A stretch of DNA of 64,000 bases from DATBAX01 sp963723765 (GTDB taxonomy: Bacteria; Acidobacteriota; Terriglobia; Terriglobales; Acidobacteriaceae). The DNA lies in NCBI GenBank assembly GCA_963723765.1, contig CAVRSD010000005.1, forward strand, positions 248,001-312,000, given 5' to 3'. The notes beneath the pieces were generated by a model. It was given only the letters and a program-made list of their open reading frames with translations. It did no database searches and was not told the DNA's origin. The position numbers and the translations under genes were made by a program. Below, piece by piece: positions 19,098 through 28,086 of the stretch (its first letter is position 1; every line of letters begins with the position of its first letter).

Positions 19098-19369
19098 GAG
19101 TCAGCCGCGACAAAGTGAACAAAGTGGCGCACGTCCTCACCGACGCCATCGCCGACATGCCTGAGGTTGATTTTCTGGAAGACCGGAACACCATCCGGCT
19201 GGAAGTACGTAAAATCCTGGAAGCTTTGCTGAATCAGGAAGAAAAGATCGATCTGGCTGCCAAGCACAAGATCGAGAACCAGAAGAAGACCATCCTGGAA
19301 GGCAGCCAGGAATGGGACATTCTCTACCGCAAGTACTACAACGAAGAAGTGAAAAAGCTGGGCATGTAA
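19094..19369 (+). CDS. DUF507 family protein, second of a tandem pair
   Basis: 91 residues with a GTG start that overlaps the upstream stop. It has the same plan as its neighbour (MRVSRDKVNKVAHVLTDAI, then FLEDRNTIRLEVRKILEALL, and DILYRKYYNEEVKKLGM), but identity between the two is low, so the duplication is old. Coupled expression at an expected one-to-one ratio suggests that the two make a heterodimer; this is inference. Confidence 0.85.
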   Translation: MRVSRDKVNKVAHVLTDAIADMPEVDFLEDRNTIRLEVRKILEALLNQEEKIDLAAKHKIENQKKTILEGSQEWDILYRKYYNEEVKKLGM

Positions 19370-19493
19370 GTGCCGTTCTTTAGTCACTAGCGACAGTTTG
19401 TGGCTCCCTTCTGTTGCGTCCCCAAGAAATATCCTCACAATTTCCCGAACTTTTCGTATTCGACAGGGTTTAGGAGTTTCGGAGGTCTGAAAT

Positions 19494-19976
19494 ATGAAAT
19501 CCCCCAACATCACAAAGTCTGTGCTCTCACTATTTTTCGTTTTGACCGCCCTTACCCTATTGGCGCAAACTCCCGCGCCGGTGCCGGTCAGGCCTGTCGC
19601 ACCCGGCCCGCGGATTCATCAGGAACCTTGCTGGGAAGAAGCCGGCGTCTCACGGGCGGCCATCGCGCAACGGAGAGGCATTGAGCGCGGCACAAGGTCG
19701 CAGGTGGCAGCGGTTTGCGCCGACTCTGCACTGACTGCGCAGCAAAAACACGCGAAGATCCATGAGCTCCGCGAGCACGCCCGCCAGGAGATGGAAGCCT
19801 TGATTTCTCCGGAGCAACGGGAAGCGATTCGATCCTGCGAGGAATCACGTGGCGCCGGACGACATGCTGGTGGCGGAATGCATAGGGCCGGAGGGGCAGG
19901 CCCATGCGGGGAGATGCCCTCTTCGGCGCCCAGTCCGTCCCAGCCAGAACCACCTAGTCCCGCGCCGCAGCCGTGA
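19494..19976 (+). CDS. Secreted Spy/CpxP-like LTxxQ protein
   Basis: 160 residues. The signal peptide (KSVLSLFFVLTALTLLA) ends at AQ. The core contains DSALTAQQKHAKIHELREHARQEMEALISPEQREAI, which has the LTxxQ pattern and the spaced helix of periplasmic Spy/CpxP-type chaperones. The C-terminus is low complexity, Gly/His-rich then Pro/Ser-rich (SPSQPEPPSPAPQP). It may be an envelope stress protein. GGAGG lies about 10 bases before the ATG. Confidence 0.65.
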   Translation: MKSPNITKSVLSLFFVLTALTLLAQTPAPVPVRPVAPGPRIHQEPCWEEAGVSRAAIAQRRGIERGTRSQVAAVCADSALTAQQKHAKIHELREHARQEMEALISPEQREAIRSCEESRGAGRHAGGGMHRAGGAGPCGEMPSSAPSPSQPEPPSPAPQP

Positions 19977-19997
19977 AGTCAGCATTTCAAAGCAAAA

Positions 19998-20070
19998 CCG
20001 GCCACGGATTACGCGGATCATCACGGATTCTACAAATATCCGCGAAAATCAGCGAAAATCCGTGGCCTGA
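19998..20070. repeat. Inverted repeat with GGCCACGGATT arms
   Basis: GGCCACGGATT near 19999 and AATCCGTGGCC near 20058 are perfect inverted arms. The spacer holds the related CGCGGATCATCACGGATTC and AAATATCCGCGAAAATC. The hairpin lies between two convergent genes and may act as a bidirectional terminator or may be a dispersed repeat. Confidence 0.6.
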
Positions 20071-20076
20071 TTTTTC

Positions 20077-20889
20077 TCAGGCTGCCGGTCTTCGCGCAAC
20101 GATCTGCTGTATGCGCTGACGATAAGTCTTGGCCCGGCTCATGATTTCCCGATGCGTCACACTTTCCATCCACTGATAGCGCGGCGTGGCCCGGCGTTCG
20201 CGGCGGGTGCCTACATTGCCCCGACTTTGCATGCTGCTGGGATGCTTCTCAGCGGTAAGTTGCTGCCAGCCACTCCCCGAGCTGATATCGAACACGCCGA
20301 TGTAGCCTCCTTTCAGCAACGCCAATGGTCCATTGATCTTTTTGGTCTGATCAAATTGGGCCGAACCTTCCGTGCGAAACCCTTCAAACCATGAGGGAAA
20401 GACGAAGTCGGAGACATTCACCTCGCCGATCTTGTAACTGAAGCTATCGTCTTCGCAGGCATCGCAAACCTCATAGGCGAAAAGTCTTCCGGCATTTTCA
20501 TCGCTCGTCTGCACCAGCACGGTCAGATTGATGTTGGGATCGCCAAGCATCTCCAGCAACTCATGGCTGGCGGTGACTGTCCAGTTTGATCCGTATTTCA
20601 GGTCAGTTGCGGCAAAGACCTTCCCGATGGGCAGGCCGTCGGGAGTGAGATCGTGGTAACCCAACGCTCCGGCCTGATCGGAATCATCAAGAATCGTAAG
20701 CCACCAGGTTCCTGCCAATGGTTCGGCCCCGGTCGGAATGAAGGCCAGTTCGGCATCGACTCCCCAGGCTGGGCGAAAGTCATTGGTGACCTGTTTCTGC
20801 AAAGCGTCCACGACAGGACGAATCTCCGCGTCTGAAAGCACTGTGCTGGCATTGATAATGGAAATTTGAATGGGAGCTATTTGTGGCAT
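20077..20889 (-). CDS. Uncharacterised protein with HExxE-type metal-site motif
   Basis: 270 residues starting at ATG 20889 behind AAAGGAGAAAGGC. No signal peptide. The central part reads TASHELLEMLGDPN, resembling a zinc-peptidase HExxH but with Glu in place of the second His, followed 35 residues later by FAYEVCDACEDDSFSY, which could supply further ligands. The N-terminal 80 residues (ISIINASTVLSDAEIRPVVDALQ, GTWWLTILDDSDQAGALGYHDLTPDGLPIGKVFA) are alpha/beta. The last 60 residues are Arg-rich. It could be a metal-binding hydrolase; no function can be assigned. Stands alone. Confidence 0.6.
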   Translation of the reverse strand: MPQIAPIQISIINASTVLSDAEIRPVVDALQKQVTNDFRPAWGVDAELAFIPTGAEPLAGTWWLTILDDSDQAGALGYHDLTPDGLPIGKVFAATDLKYGSNWTVTASHELLEMLGDPNINLTVLVQTSDENAGRLFAYEVCDACEDDSFSYKIGEVNVSDFVFPSWFEGFRTEGSAQFDQTKKINGPLALLKGGYIGVFDISSGSGWQQLTAEKHPSSMQSRGNVGTRRERRATPRYQWMESVTHREIMSRAKTYRQRIQQIVARRPAA

Positions 20890-21078
20890 TGCCTTTCTCC
20901 TTTATGAATGAATTCGAAGAACACGCAATACGAGGTTGCGTGTCTATCACTTCGCAACATAATTTCCACAAACCCACAAGCGCAAGGTTAAATGACCAAA
21001 TAAACACTGTGGATTTCCACTTTGGGGAAGCGATACGTGAACCAAACTGGGATAATGAACCTGCGTCCAAATTAATCC

Positions 21079-22141
21079 TTGAATCAACTCAACGAAATCA
21101 CCGGACTCGTCAAACAGGCAGCCACCGCTGCCGGCTTTGAACTCGCGGGAATCGCACCGGTCAGCGACTTTCCTGACTTAAATCATTTCCCGAAATGGAT
21201 CGCTGCCGGACATGCCGGTGAAATGAAATACATGGAATCGCGCGACGAAGCCGGAAACCTGAAGCGTGCCTCGCTGAAATCGACGTTTCCATGGGCACGC
21301 AGCGTGATCGTCTGCGCCCTCAACTACAACACGGCCCACCCCTATTCCACTGAAGTCCATGACCCCAAGCGAGGATGGATTGCACGCTATGCCTGGAGTC
21401 AGGAGGACTATCACGACGCAATCCTGCGGCGCCTGCGTTTGGTTGAGGCCAAAGTGCGGGAAGCCTCAGCAGAAAATATTGTGACCCGCTGCTATGTAGA
21501 TACCGGCCCCGTGGTCGAACGGGTTTACGCCAAATACGCAGGCGTGGGCTGGATTGGCAAAAACACCTGCATTCTCAATCAAAAGTTGGGATCGTGGCTA
21601 TTCCTGGGCGTGATCCTCACCTCGCTTGAACTACAGCCTGACTTCCCAGCGCCCGATCGTTGCGGCACCTGCACCAGATGCATCGACGCCTGTCCTACCG
21701 ACGCGCTTATCGCGCCCTATCAGCTTGATGCCAACAAATGCATTTCCTACCTCACCATCGAAAAACGTGGGGTGATTCCGGAAGAGATGCGTTCAGGCAT
21801 CGGGCCAGCAAGTCTTCGGCTGCGACATTTGCCAGGATGTCTGTCCCTGGAATCGAAAGGCTCCCGCAACCTCCGCTGCAGAATTTCAACCCCGAGAGGG
21901 CCTGGTCAATCCAGCATTGCAATGGCTGGCGGAGATGAGTGCAGAAGAGTTCCAGGAGAAGTTCCGAGGCTCGCCCATACGCCGCACCAAGCGCAACGGT
22001 TTGCGAAGGAACGCCATCATTGCAATGGGCAATAGTGGCAATCGAGATTTCTTGCCTGCATTGCAAGAACTGGCGGCGGACGAAGATCCCTTGATCGTCG
22101 AAATGGCCCGATGGTCGCGCGAAAAGCTGAACGGCGACTGA
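21079..22141 (+). CDS. queG: Epoxyqueuosine reductase with internal frameshift
   Basis: The sequence reads as QueG, the cobalamin- and FeS-dependent last enzyme of tRNA queuosine synthesis. First frame: DUF1730 region (PKWIAAGHAGEMKYMESR), VDTGPVVERVYAKYAGVGWIGKNTC, and the first ferredoxin cluster CGTCTRCIDACPTDALIAP. Removing one G from GGG at 21802-21804 joins it to the second frame with FGCDICQDVCPWNRKAP (second cluster) and a HEAT-like C-terminus ending at 22141. The start is TTG at 21079 since no ATG is in frame. Likely an intact gene with a sequencing insertion. Confidence 0.88.
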
Positions 22142-22158
22142 AGCAGCTACCCATGCCT

Positions 22159-23682
22159 TTAGCCAAAGCTCTGATATTCCTTCCAAAATTCTGGCCACGA
22201 TAGACGTGGCCCCCCGCACACAAAAATTTCGGGATGATAAGTGCTCTCTTCGTTCTCAATTCCGAAACGATTGCCTAGATGTCCGGCGAGTTGGCACGAG
22301 CTAAATGCCTTCTCGGCTGCCTCGCGCGAGAAGCCGAGCACAATCAATGTCGAGGGTGGTGGCACCGGGTATCCCCGCAACCATGCAGAATTGGTCATGC
22401 TGATCGGGACAGGCAAATGATATTCCGGTCCCAGGATTTCGATGGCGCCCTGTTCGCCATAATTTCCCACTATGACTCCCACACTTTCTCTTTGTCTCTC
22501 CGGTAAGGAATCCCGAATATCGGCGACTGCCTTGACCAGCTCGTTCCAGCCAATCTCTTCGCGCAGATCACCATTGTTCTTGAGAGCGAAATTCCTGAGC
22601 GGCCCATCCGATGCCAGCGGTAAGATCACCGCACATACGAACAGCCCACAGGCCGCAAGCCCGGTAAAGAACAAAGCTTCCACGCTTCGCCGCCATAGTG
22701 GGCGCAGTGATCGAACCCAGCGTTCTCCAGCAGCTGCACCCATGGCAATTAGCATCGGGTAAGCCGCCGCCAGGTAGTAGCCACGGCCCTTGCCTAGCGA
22801 GAACAGGGCCAGCGGAATCAGATACATCCATGCCAGCAGCCGGTATTTTTTATCACGAAGGAAAAATATGAGGCCTGTAATCCACAACGGCGCCGCAAAC
22901 AAGTTCGCGCAAATCTTGAACTGGTCGAGCAAAAACCCATCCGCTCGGCCCTCGCCTATGTCACGAGCGTGAATATGTTGGAGGAAATGCAGCGAGATGA
23001 ATCCGTGGCGCACCTGCCAAATAAGATTGGGCAGAAAAATCAGTACCGCCAGCGCAGTCCCGCCCCAGAACCACGGATTTACGAAAAAACGACGCTCGCG
23101 CGTCAAAAGCAGTCCACCCAGTATCCCGGCCACGAAAAAACACATCGTGTACTTGGTCATCAAGCCAATTCCCACGGTCGCGCCGATCGTCAGCCACCAC
23201 CGCGGATTCTCGGTCTTCAACAAGCGAATAACAAAGTACGCAATCAGCACCCACCACAAATAATCGAAGGTCGAGTATTGGAATTCGGTACCCTCAAACA
23301 AAGGCAGGGGTGAAAGCGTAACGCTAAGTGCCGCTGTCACCTGGGCGAGCCTACCGCCGCCAAGCTCCCACGCCATCAATCCGGTAAGAAAGATAGCCAG
23401 CGCCTGTGCTATGACCGAGAAGAGCCTCAGTCCCACCAGCGAGACGCCAAAAATCCCCAGGCTGATCCGCTCCAGAAAAGACGTTAAAGGTGGATAAGGC
23501 ACGAATCCCCAATCCAGATGCCGGGCATCACTTAGAAACTGGAGCTCATCGCGATGAAAACCGTAGCGATTATTGGTGAGCAGATGGACGAGCGCCACCA
23601 TGGCTGCAATCCCCAGCAGCACCATGGTGTTAGCGCGCGAACCAGTCTCTATCTGTCCCGGGCTCAGCTCCGCATTCTTCAA
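22159..23682 (-). CDS. Glycosyltransferase family 39 membrane protein (ArnT/PMT-like)
   Basis: 507 residues with about 11 to 12 membrane helices. The first luminal loop contains NRYGFHRDELQFLSDARHLDWGFVPYPPLTSFLERISLGIFG; this DEL...PP layout is the acidic catalytic loop of GT39/PMT_2 enzymes, which use polyprenyl-phosphate sugars. The soluble C-terminus ends at SFG. The frame opens at TTG 23682; the ATG at 23625 (MVLLGIAAMV) is a shorter alternative. Acceptor unknown (lipid A or protein). Divergent from the next gene. Confidence 0.8.
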   Translation of the reverse strand: MKNAELSPGQIETGSRANTMVLLGIAAMVALVHLLTNNRYGFHRDELQFLSDARHLDWGFVPYPPLTSFLERISLGIFGVSLVGLRLFSVIAQALAIFLTGLMAWELGGGRLAQVTAALSVTLSPLPLFEGTEFQYSTFDYLWWVLIAYFVIRLLKTENPRWWLTIGATVGIGLMTKYTMCFFVAGILGGLLLTRERRFFVNPWFWGGTALAVLIFLPNLIWQVRHGFISLHFLQHIHARDIGEGRADGFLLDQFKICANLFAAPLWITGLIFFLRDKKYRLLAWMYLIPLALFSLGKGRGYYLAAAYPMLIAMGAAAGERWVRSLRPLWRRSVEALFFTGLAACGLFVCAVILPLASDGPLRNFALKNNGDLREEIGWNELVKAVADIRDSLPERQRESVGVIVGNYGEQGAIEILGPEYHLPVPISMTNSAWLRGYPVPPPSTLIVLGFSREAAEKAFSSCQLAGHLGNRFGIENEESTYHPEIFVCGGPRLSWPEFWKEYQSFG

Positions 23683-23862
23683 TGGTCACACGGTCTTTTC
23701 ATAGGATCTTTACGTACTGCGGAACGCTTAGGTTCCGGCTTTCTTGCGCAGCTTGTCATGCATCATACGGTACAACCTATGTGGAACCGATCGGGAATTT
23801 CTACCGCTTCTCACCGTGGTAGCATCTTTTACAGCTACGGGAATTCCTTCGGCGTCTTACCC

Positions 23863-25827
23863 ATGATTCTCCGCAACTTCACTTTTCTGCGACGATCTCT
23901 GCTAAGTGTTTTGCTTTCCCTGGCATGCGCCAATCTTTTTGCCGCGTCCAAGAAACCCGAGGAAAAAGGACCTCATTGGATTCGCGTCAGCTCGGACCAT
24001 TTTTCCGTTCTGACCGATGCCGGTGAAAAGCAAGGCCGCGAGATCGCGGTGCGAATGGAACAGATGCGGGCCGTTTTCGGCCAGCTCTTGCTGAAGAGCA
24101 AGCTGAAAATGCCGCAGCCGCTTGAAATCATTGCCCTCAAATCAGACAAAGAATACGTCCAGATTGCGCCTATCCATGACGGCCAGCCCATCACCGAACC
24201 CGGCTTCTTCCTGCCCGGAGAGGACCGCAACTACATCATTCTGAATCTGTTCGAGGAAGATAGCTGGCGGGCCGTGGTCCATCCATACGCTCATCTGCTC
24301 TTGAATTACAACTATCCTCCCACCCAGCCCTGGTTCGACGAAGGCTTCGCCGAATACTTTTCTTCCATCCGGGTGAATAACACTCAGGTGGAAATCGGCA
24401 GCGACCCCGAACTTGGCTCTGCCTGGCATTCCGACCTTGTGGGCAACCAGACGCGGGTACTCGACCCGCCCAAGTCGCTGACGGAAATTCTGGACGTTCC
24501 GGTCTGGCTGGCGGTTCCTGATCTATTCACCATGAAGCACAGCATGGCCGATTTTCGCGAAGGGAGTCATCGTTCCCTCTTTTACGCGCAATCGTGGATT
24601 ACGGTGCATTACCTGTTGAACAAAAACAAGCTGCCGGAAACCGGCACTTACTTTGACCTGGTGCAGAACCAGAAGGTCCCGGTGGCCCAGGCAATGCAGC
24701 AAGCCTTTGGCATGACTCCGGCGCAGTTTGACCAGGCTGTCAGGGATTACTTTCATACCCTGGAACCATTATTTTTGGCCTTGGACGCGTCCAAACAACC
24801 AGGCACTACGCCCGCAGGACAGACTTTCCATTTCCCGTCTCCCATCCCGGCGGAGGACATCGGGACCAGCTCAAGAGACATCCCTCTTCCCGAGGCGCAA
24901 GCCCTGGTCCTGGAAGCGGCCATCCGTGTGCCCGAACATCGAGACGAAGCGGTACGCCAGCTCAATGCACTCACCAGCGACCTGAAACTGGAAACCCTGG
25001 TGGCCCATCGCGCCCTGGCCTGGGACCACATTCAAAGGAAGGAATTCGAGGCAGCCACCGAAGAACTGAACACGGCCTTGCAACTCGATCCCAAAGACCC
25101 CTGGGTACGTTATGAATGGGGTCTACTCATCTATCACGCGGCTCAACCCACCGGCCAGCTCAAGGACTTGCCCAACCTGATGCAGGACATGCAAATAGTC
25201 CTCGATTGGGACCCCGATTTCGCCGAGGCTTACAATATGCTCGCCATGGCGCGGCTGGAAGGCGGAGGCACCCATTCGGCAACCAGCGCCATACAGGAAG
25301 CTATTCAACTCAACCCTCGCAGCCAAATCTATCTGTTGAATTTGGCAACCATTGATATGGCTGGGAAAAAGTGGGACGAGGCCACAGCGTTACTAGAACG
25401 TCTGAAAAACAGCGAGAATGCGCAAGTCGCGCACACCGCTCAAAAAGATCTGAATGATCTACCGACTTTGAAAAAATACGGCCTGCTGCCGCAACCGGAA
25501 ACCCCGCCGGTCAAAACCGATTCATCGCCGGAAGATACTGAAAGTACCAACTCTTCGCAGCCCGCGCCGGAATCTCAGCCGGACAAACGTCCCATGCAAT
25601 TTCTCAAGGGCAAGCTGGTGAGCGTCGATTGTGCGCAATCCCCGGTCGCAGTTCTCACGGTCGTGGCGGGAACGAAAACACTGAAGCTGCGTACCGAGGA
25701 TTACAAATCACTGACGCTGGTCGGAGCCGACGAATTCTCCTGCGCCTGGAAAAACCGTCCTGTCGCGGTGAACTACAAATCAGGCGGGAAGGCAAACGGA
25801 GATTTGGTCTCGCTCGAAGTGCAGTAG
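23863..25827 (+). CDS. Secreted TPR protein with degenerate gluzincin (peptidase MA-like) domain
   Basis: 654 residues from ATG 23863, which begins a signal peptide (RRSLLSVLLSLACANLFAAS). The frame's 103 upstream codons are not used because they lie antisense to the glycosyltransferase gene. Residues 35-280 look like a peptidase MA/DUF1570 domain, but the zinc motif reads HPYAH (140-144) instead of HExxH, although the third-ligand segment WFDEGFAEYF (Glu160) is kept. TPR repeats occupy about 350-540 (FEAATEELNTALQLDPKDPWV, AEAYNMLAMARLEGG, SAIQEAIQLNPRSQIYLLNLATIDMAGKKWDEA). A small C-terminal domain follows a Pro/Ser-rich linker. Probably a periplasmic binding or assembly protein rather than an active protease. 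Confidence 0.7.
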   Translation: MILRNFTFLRRSLLSVLLSLACANLFAASKKPEEKGPHWIRVSSDHFSVLTDAGEKQGREIAVRMEQMRAVFGQLLLKSKLKMPQPLEIIALKSDKEYVQIAPIHDGQPITEPGFFLPGEDRNYIILNLFEEDSWRAVVHPYAHLLLNYNYPPTQPWFDEGFAEYFSSIRVNNTQVEIGSDPELGSAWHSDLVGNQTRVLDPPKSLTEILDVPVWLAVPDLFTMKHSMADFREGSHRSLFYAQSWITVHYLLNKNKLPETGTYFDLVQNQKVPVAQAMQQAFGMTPAQFDQAVRDYFHTLEPLFLALDASKQPGTTPAGQTFHFPSPIPAEDIGTSSRDIPLPEAQALVLEAAIRVPEHRDEAVRQLNALTSDLKLETLVAHRALAWDHIQRKEFEAATEELNTALQLDPKDPWVRYEWGLLIYHAAQPTGQLKDLPNLMQDMQIVLDWDPDFAEAYNMLAMARLEGGGTHSATSAIQEAIQLNPRSQIYLLNLATIDMAGKKWDEATALLERLKNSENAQVAHTAQKDLNDLPTLKKYGLLPQPETPPVKTDSSPEDTESTNSSQPAPESQPDKRPMQFLKGKLVSVDCAQSPVAVLTVVAGTKTLKLRTEDYKSLTLVGADEFSCAWKNRPVAVNYKSGGKANGDLVSLEVQ

Positions 25828-25850
25828 CCACAGCCAGAAAGGCCTATCGT

Positions 25851-26306
25851 ATGCCCAAGCAATCAAAAGAGGAGAGCTTCCTTCGCAAGCATTCCCTCAG
25901 TCTCGCTTCCGTCGCCATACTTTGTTTGTGGATCGTTCTCTATGTCTTTTCAGACCCGAGCAAGCACCTGGGCTCATTCTTCGGCAATGCCATCGCTGAC
26001 TGGACTGGAGTTGTCGTCACCGTGGTGGCCACCAAGTACATGTATGAGAGAGGTTCGGCAGAAAGCTTAAAACCGCGTCCTGAAGAATGGCTCAGTCCAT
26101 TGCGCGCGCGCTTGCGCAATCATTCGCTCAGCATTTTCCTGTTGATCACCGGAATCGGGTGGGTCGTCCTGTACATACACATGAATTCCGAAGCCAAGTG
26201 GGGGCAGGTGGTGGGGAATATCGTTTCCGAATGGACGCAGATCTTTGGGCTGGTGCTGTTGACGAAAAAATTGATCGAGAAAGGCTCGAAAGAAAGCACG
26301 CATTAG
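25851..26306 (+). CDS. Membrane protein with internal duplication, unknown function
   Basis: 151 residues from ATG 25851. Two similar halves: residues 12-70 (LRKHSLSLASVAILCLWIVLYV ... SFFGNAIADWTGVVVTVVATKYMYERGS) and 85-148 (LRNHSLSIFLLITGIGWVVLYI ... QVVGNIVSEWTQIFGLVLLTKKLIEKGS). Each half carries two membrane helices, with G-N-x-x-x-[ED]-W-T in the loop between. The gene lies 23 bp after the TPR gene and is probably cotranscribed with it. No named family recognised. Confidence 0.7.
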   Translation: MPKQSKEESFLRKHSLSLASVAILCLWIVLYVFSDPSKHLGSFFGNAIADWTGVVVTVVATKYMYERGSAESLKPRPEEWLSPLRARLRNHSLSIFLLITGIGWVVLYIHMNSEAKWGQVVGNIVSEWTQIFGLVLLTKKLIEKGSKESTH

Positions 26307-26318
26307 CGCCCAAAAATA

Positions 26319-26350
26319 TAAACCCTCCCAGGGGAAGCCGGGAGGGTTTG
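26319..26350. terminator. Bidirectional Rho-independent terminator
   Basis: AAACCCTCCC and GGGAGGGTTT form a 10-bp stem around AGGGGAAGCC. On the minus strand the stem is followed by TATATTTTTG, so it ends the cold-shock gene; on the plus strand it lies just after the membrane-protein gene. Confidence 0.8.
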
Positions 26351-26369
26351 CGATGTGTGACCAGGTTGT

Positions 26370-26582
26370 TTAGGCTGCTGCTGCGCGGACTACGTTTCCT
26401 GCCTGGAACCCTTTCGGCCCCTTCAGCAGATCGAATTCCACGGTTTCGCCCTCATTCAGTGTCCGGTAGCCGTTTTCCTGGATGGCCGAAAAATGAACGA
26501 AAACATCTTCCCCGGTGGAGCGCTGGATAAACCCGTATCCCTTCGCCCCGTTGAACCACTTGACTGTTCCCTTCTCTCTCAC
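26370..26582 (-). CDS. Cold-shock domain protein (CspA family)
   Basis: 70 residues, the standard size. RNA-binding motifs KGYGFI (14-19) and VFVHF (27-31) are intact, with the usual KWFN start and GPKGFQAGNV end. It binds single-stranded RNA/DNA and acts as an RNA chaperone. GTG start at 26582 preceded by AAAGGAG at good spacing. It stands alone between a terminator and a long untranslated upstream region, as typical for csp genes with 5' leader control. Confidence 0.95.
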   Translation of the reverse strand: MREKGTVKWFNGAKGYGFIQRSTGEDVFVHFSAIQENGYRTLNEGETVEFDLLKGPKGFQAGNVVRAAAA

Positions 26583-27033
26583 AAGAACTCCTTTCGCCTA
26601 TACGTATTGATTTGATCCCGCATCTTCCGTGAAGCTCACGCTTCGTACTACCCCCTCAGAAGACCTGGGATCCCCCTCAGGCAAACGCTTCTTCATCCGT
26701 CGAGTTTCGACAAATGAGAAAGGCCCCTGAGTTCTGCGCCGCATGCAGAAAGCACGGCGCAAAACTCCGGAGCCTGTCGCAGTTGCCCGAATTTTTGACA
26801 ACGATGCACGAAACATCTACCCAAAAAATGGATCTGAAAAACCAACATCTGCTAATGAGCAACAGATAATATTCAGGAACTTTGGTTCTGGCAAGAAGAT
26901 AAATTCGGCTAAGTAAAACGTTTTAGGTGATAGCTTCGATCAGGCGCTCACATCCCTGTAGACAGTTTCATCGGCTCAAGGTCAGATCGCACCGTAAGTA
27001 ACCGTAACCATTTGATAAGATACGAAAATCCCC
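26583..27033. other. 450-bp gene-free region between csp and yihY-like gene
   Basis: No credible gene. For csp on the minus strand this is a likely long 5' leader plus promoter. GTGAAGCTCAC near 26632 is a small inverted repeat. The part from 26790 to 26930 is AT-rich and could hold divergent promoters. No known riboswitch was recognised. Confidence 0.4.
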
Positions 27034-27951
27034 TTGGTTGACCAAAAGTCATATTCGATCTCTCCGGATGCTGCCGCTCCTCCAGCCGTGCCCAAAGAAG
27101 CGGTGAAATCCTACCCCGGCCTGTCCGTCTCGACCGTGAAATATCTTTTGCGGACCGAAGTCCACACTTTTGCCTTCTCGGTCGCAGCCAATGCTATTTT
27201 GTCGTTCTTCCCCTTCATGCTGCTGTTGATGACTTTAATCCGGCGAGTTTTCCACTCGCCTGCCATGTACCAGGTGGTGGTGCAACTGCTCCACGATTAC
27301 CTGCCCGCCGGCCAGGACTTCCTGATTCGCAACCTGAATGCCTTGGTCGAAGCACGCCAGCGAGCCCAGGTCGCTTCGCTGGTCATTTTGCTGGTCACTT
27401 CCACCGGAATTTTCATGCCGTTGGAGGTCGCCTTGAACCGAATCTGGCGCTTTCCCAACAACCGCTCCTACCTGGGAAATCAGCTCATCTCTCTGGGACT
27501 GGCATTCGCCTGCGGAGTGCTGGCGCTGCTTTCGATCGCCGGGACCGCCGGCAATGTGGTGATCCTGAAAACTATGTCTTTCGGTCACGATATTTTGGTG
27601 ATACGGATGGCGGCCTACATCACTATGAAAGTGTTCGCGATGGCCGCCAGTATCGCGATTTTCTTCCTCATCTACTGGCTATTGCCCAATGGCAAGGTTT
27701 CCGCCAAGGGAGTGCTCCCTTCAGCTGTGATCATGGGGTTGTTGCTGGAAATTCTGAAATATTCCTATATCTGGGCCCTTCCTCGTTTGGATTTTCAGGA
27801 GGTGTACGGGCCGTTTGCGTTGTCCGTAAGCCTGATGTTCTGGGCATTCCTCTCCGGATTGCTGCTTCTGACGGGAGCTCACCTATCGGCCCAGAAACAG
27901 TTTCGGAAAAGGATCCGCATGTTGGAAGAAGCCAGCAAGAACCAGGCCTGA
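27034..27951 (+). CDS. YihY/BrkB-family membrane protein
   Basis: 305 residues, six or so membrane helices. Family markers are FAFSVAANAILSFFPFMLLLMTL near the N-terminus, the central STGIFMPLEVALNRIW with an aromatic-rich loop, and the C-terminal YGPFALSVSLMFWAFLSGLLLLTGAHLSA. Function of the family is unsettled; it was once misannotated as RNase BN. The frame opens with TTG at 27034, the only start upstream of the first helix. Stands alone. Confidence 0.85.
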   Translation: MVDQKSYSISPDAAAPPAVPKEAVKSYPGLSVSTVKYLLRTEVHTFAFSVAANAILSFFPFMLLLMTLIRRVFHSPAMYQVVVQLLHDYLPAGQDFLIRNLNALVEARQRAQVASLVILLVTSTGIFMPLEVALNRIWRFPNNRSYLGNQLISLGLAFACGVLALLSIAGTAGNVVILKTMSFGHDILVIRMAAYITMKVFAMAASIAIFFLIYWLLPNGKVSAKGVLPSAVIMGLLLEILKYSYIWALPRLDFQEVYGPFALSVSLMFWAFLSGLLLLTGAHLSAQKQFRKRIRMLEEASKNQA

Positions 27952-28086
27952 TCGCGATTTCCTCAACGAAAATCCCTTGCAACCATAGTTTGTGTGACGT
28001 TGATCACAGCCTGTATTGACGTACATTCGGTAATATTTGTTGGTTTCCCGTCACCGGTTGGCCTCCCATGCATATCGGAGGCTGCC

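Noticed and set aside
23554..23862. N-terminal extension of the TPR protein by 103 residues
   Set aside because: Overlaps the divergent glycosyltransferase start and would bury the clear signal peptide beginning at 23863.
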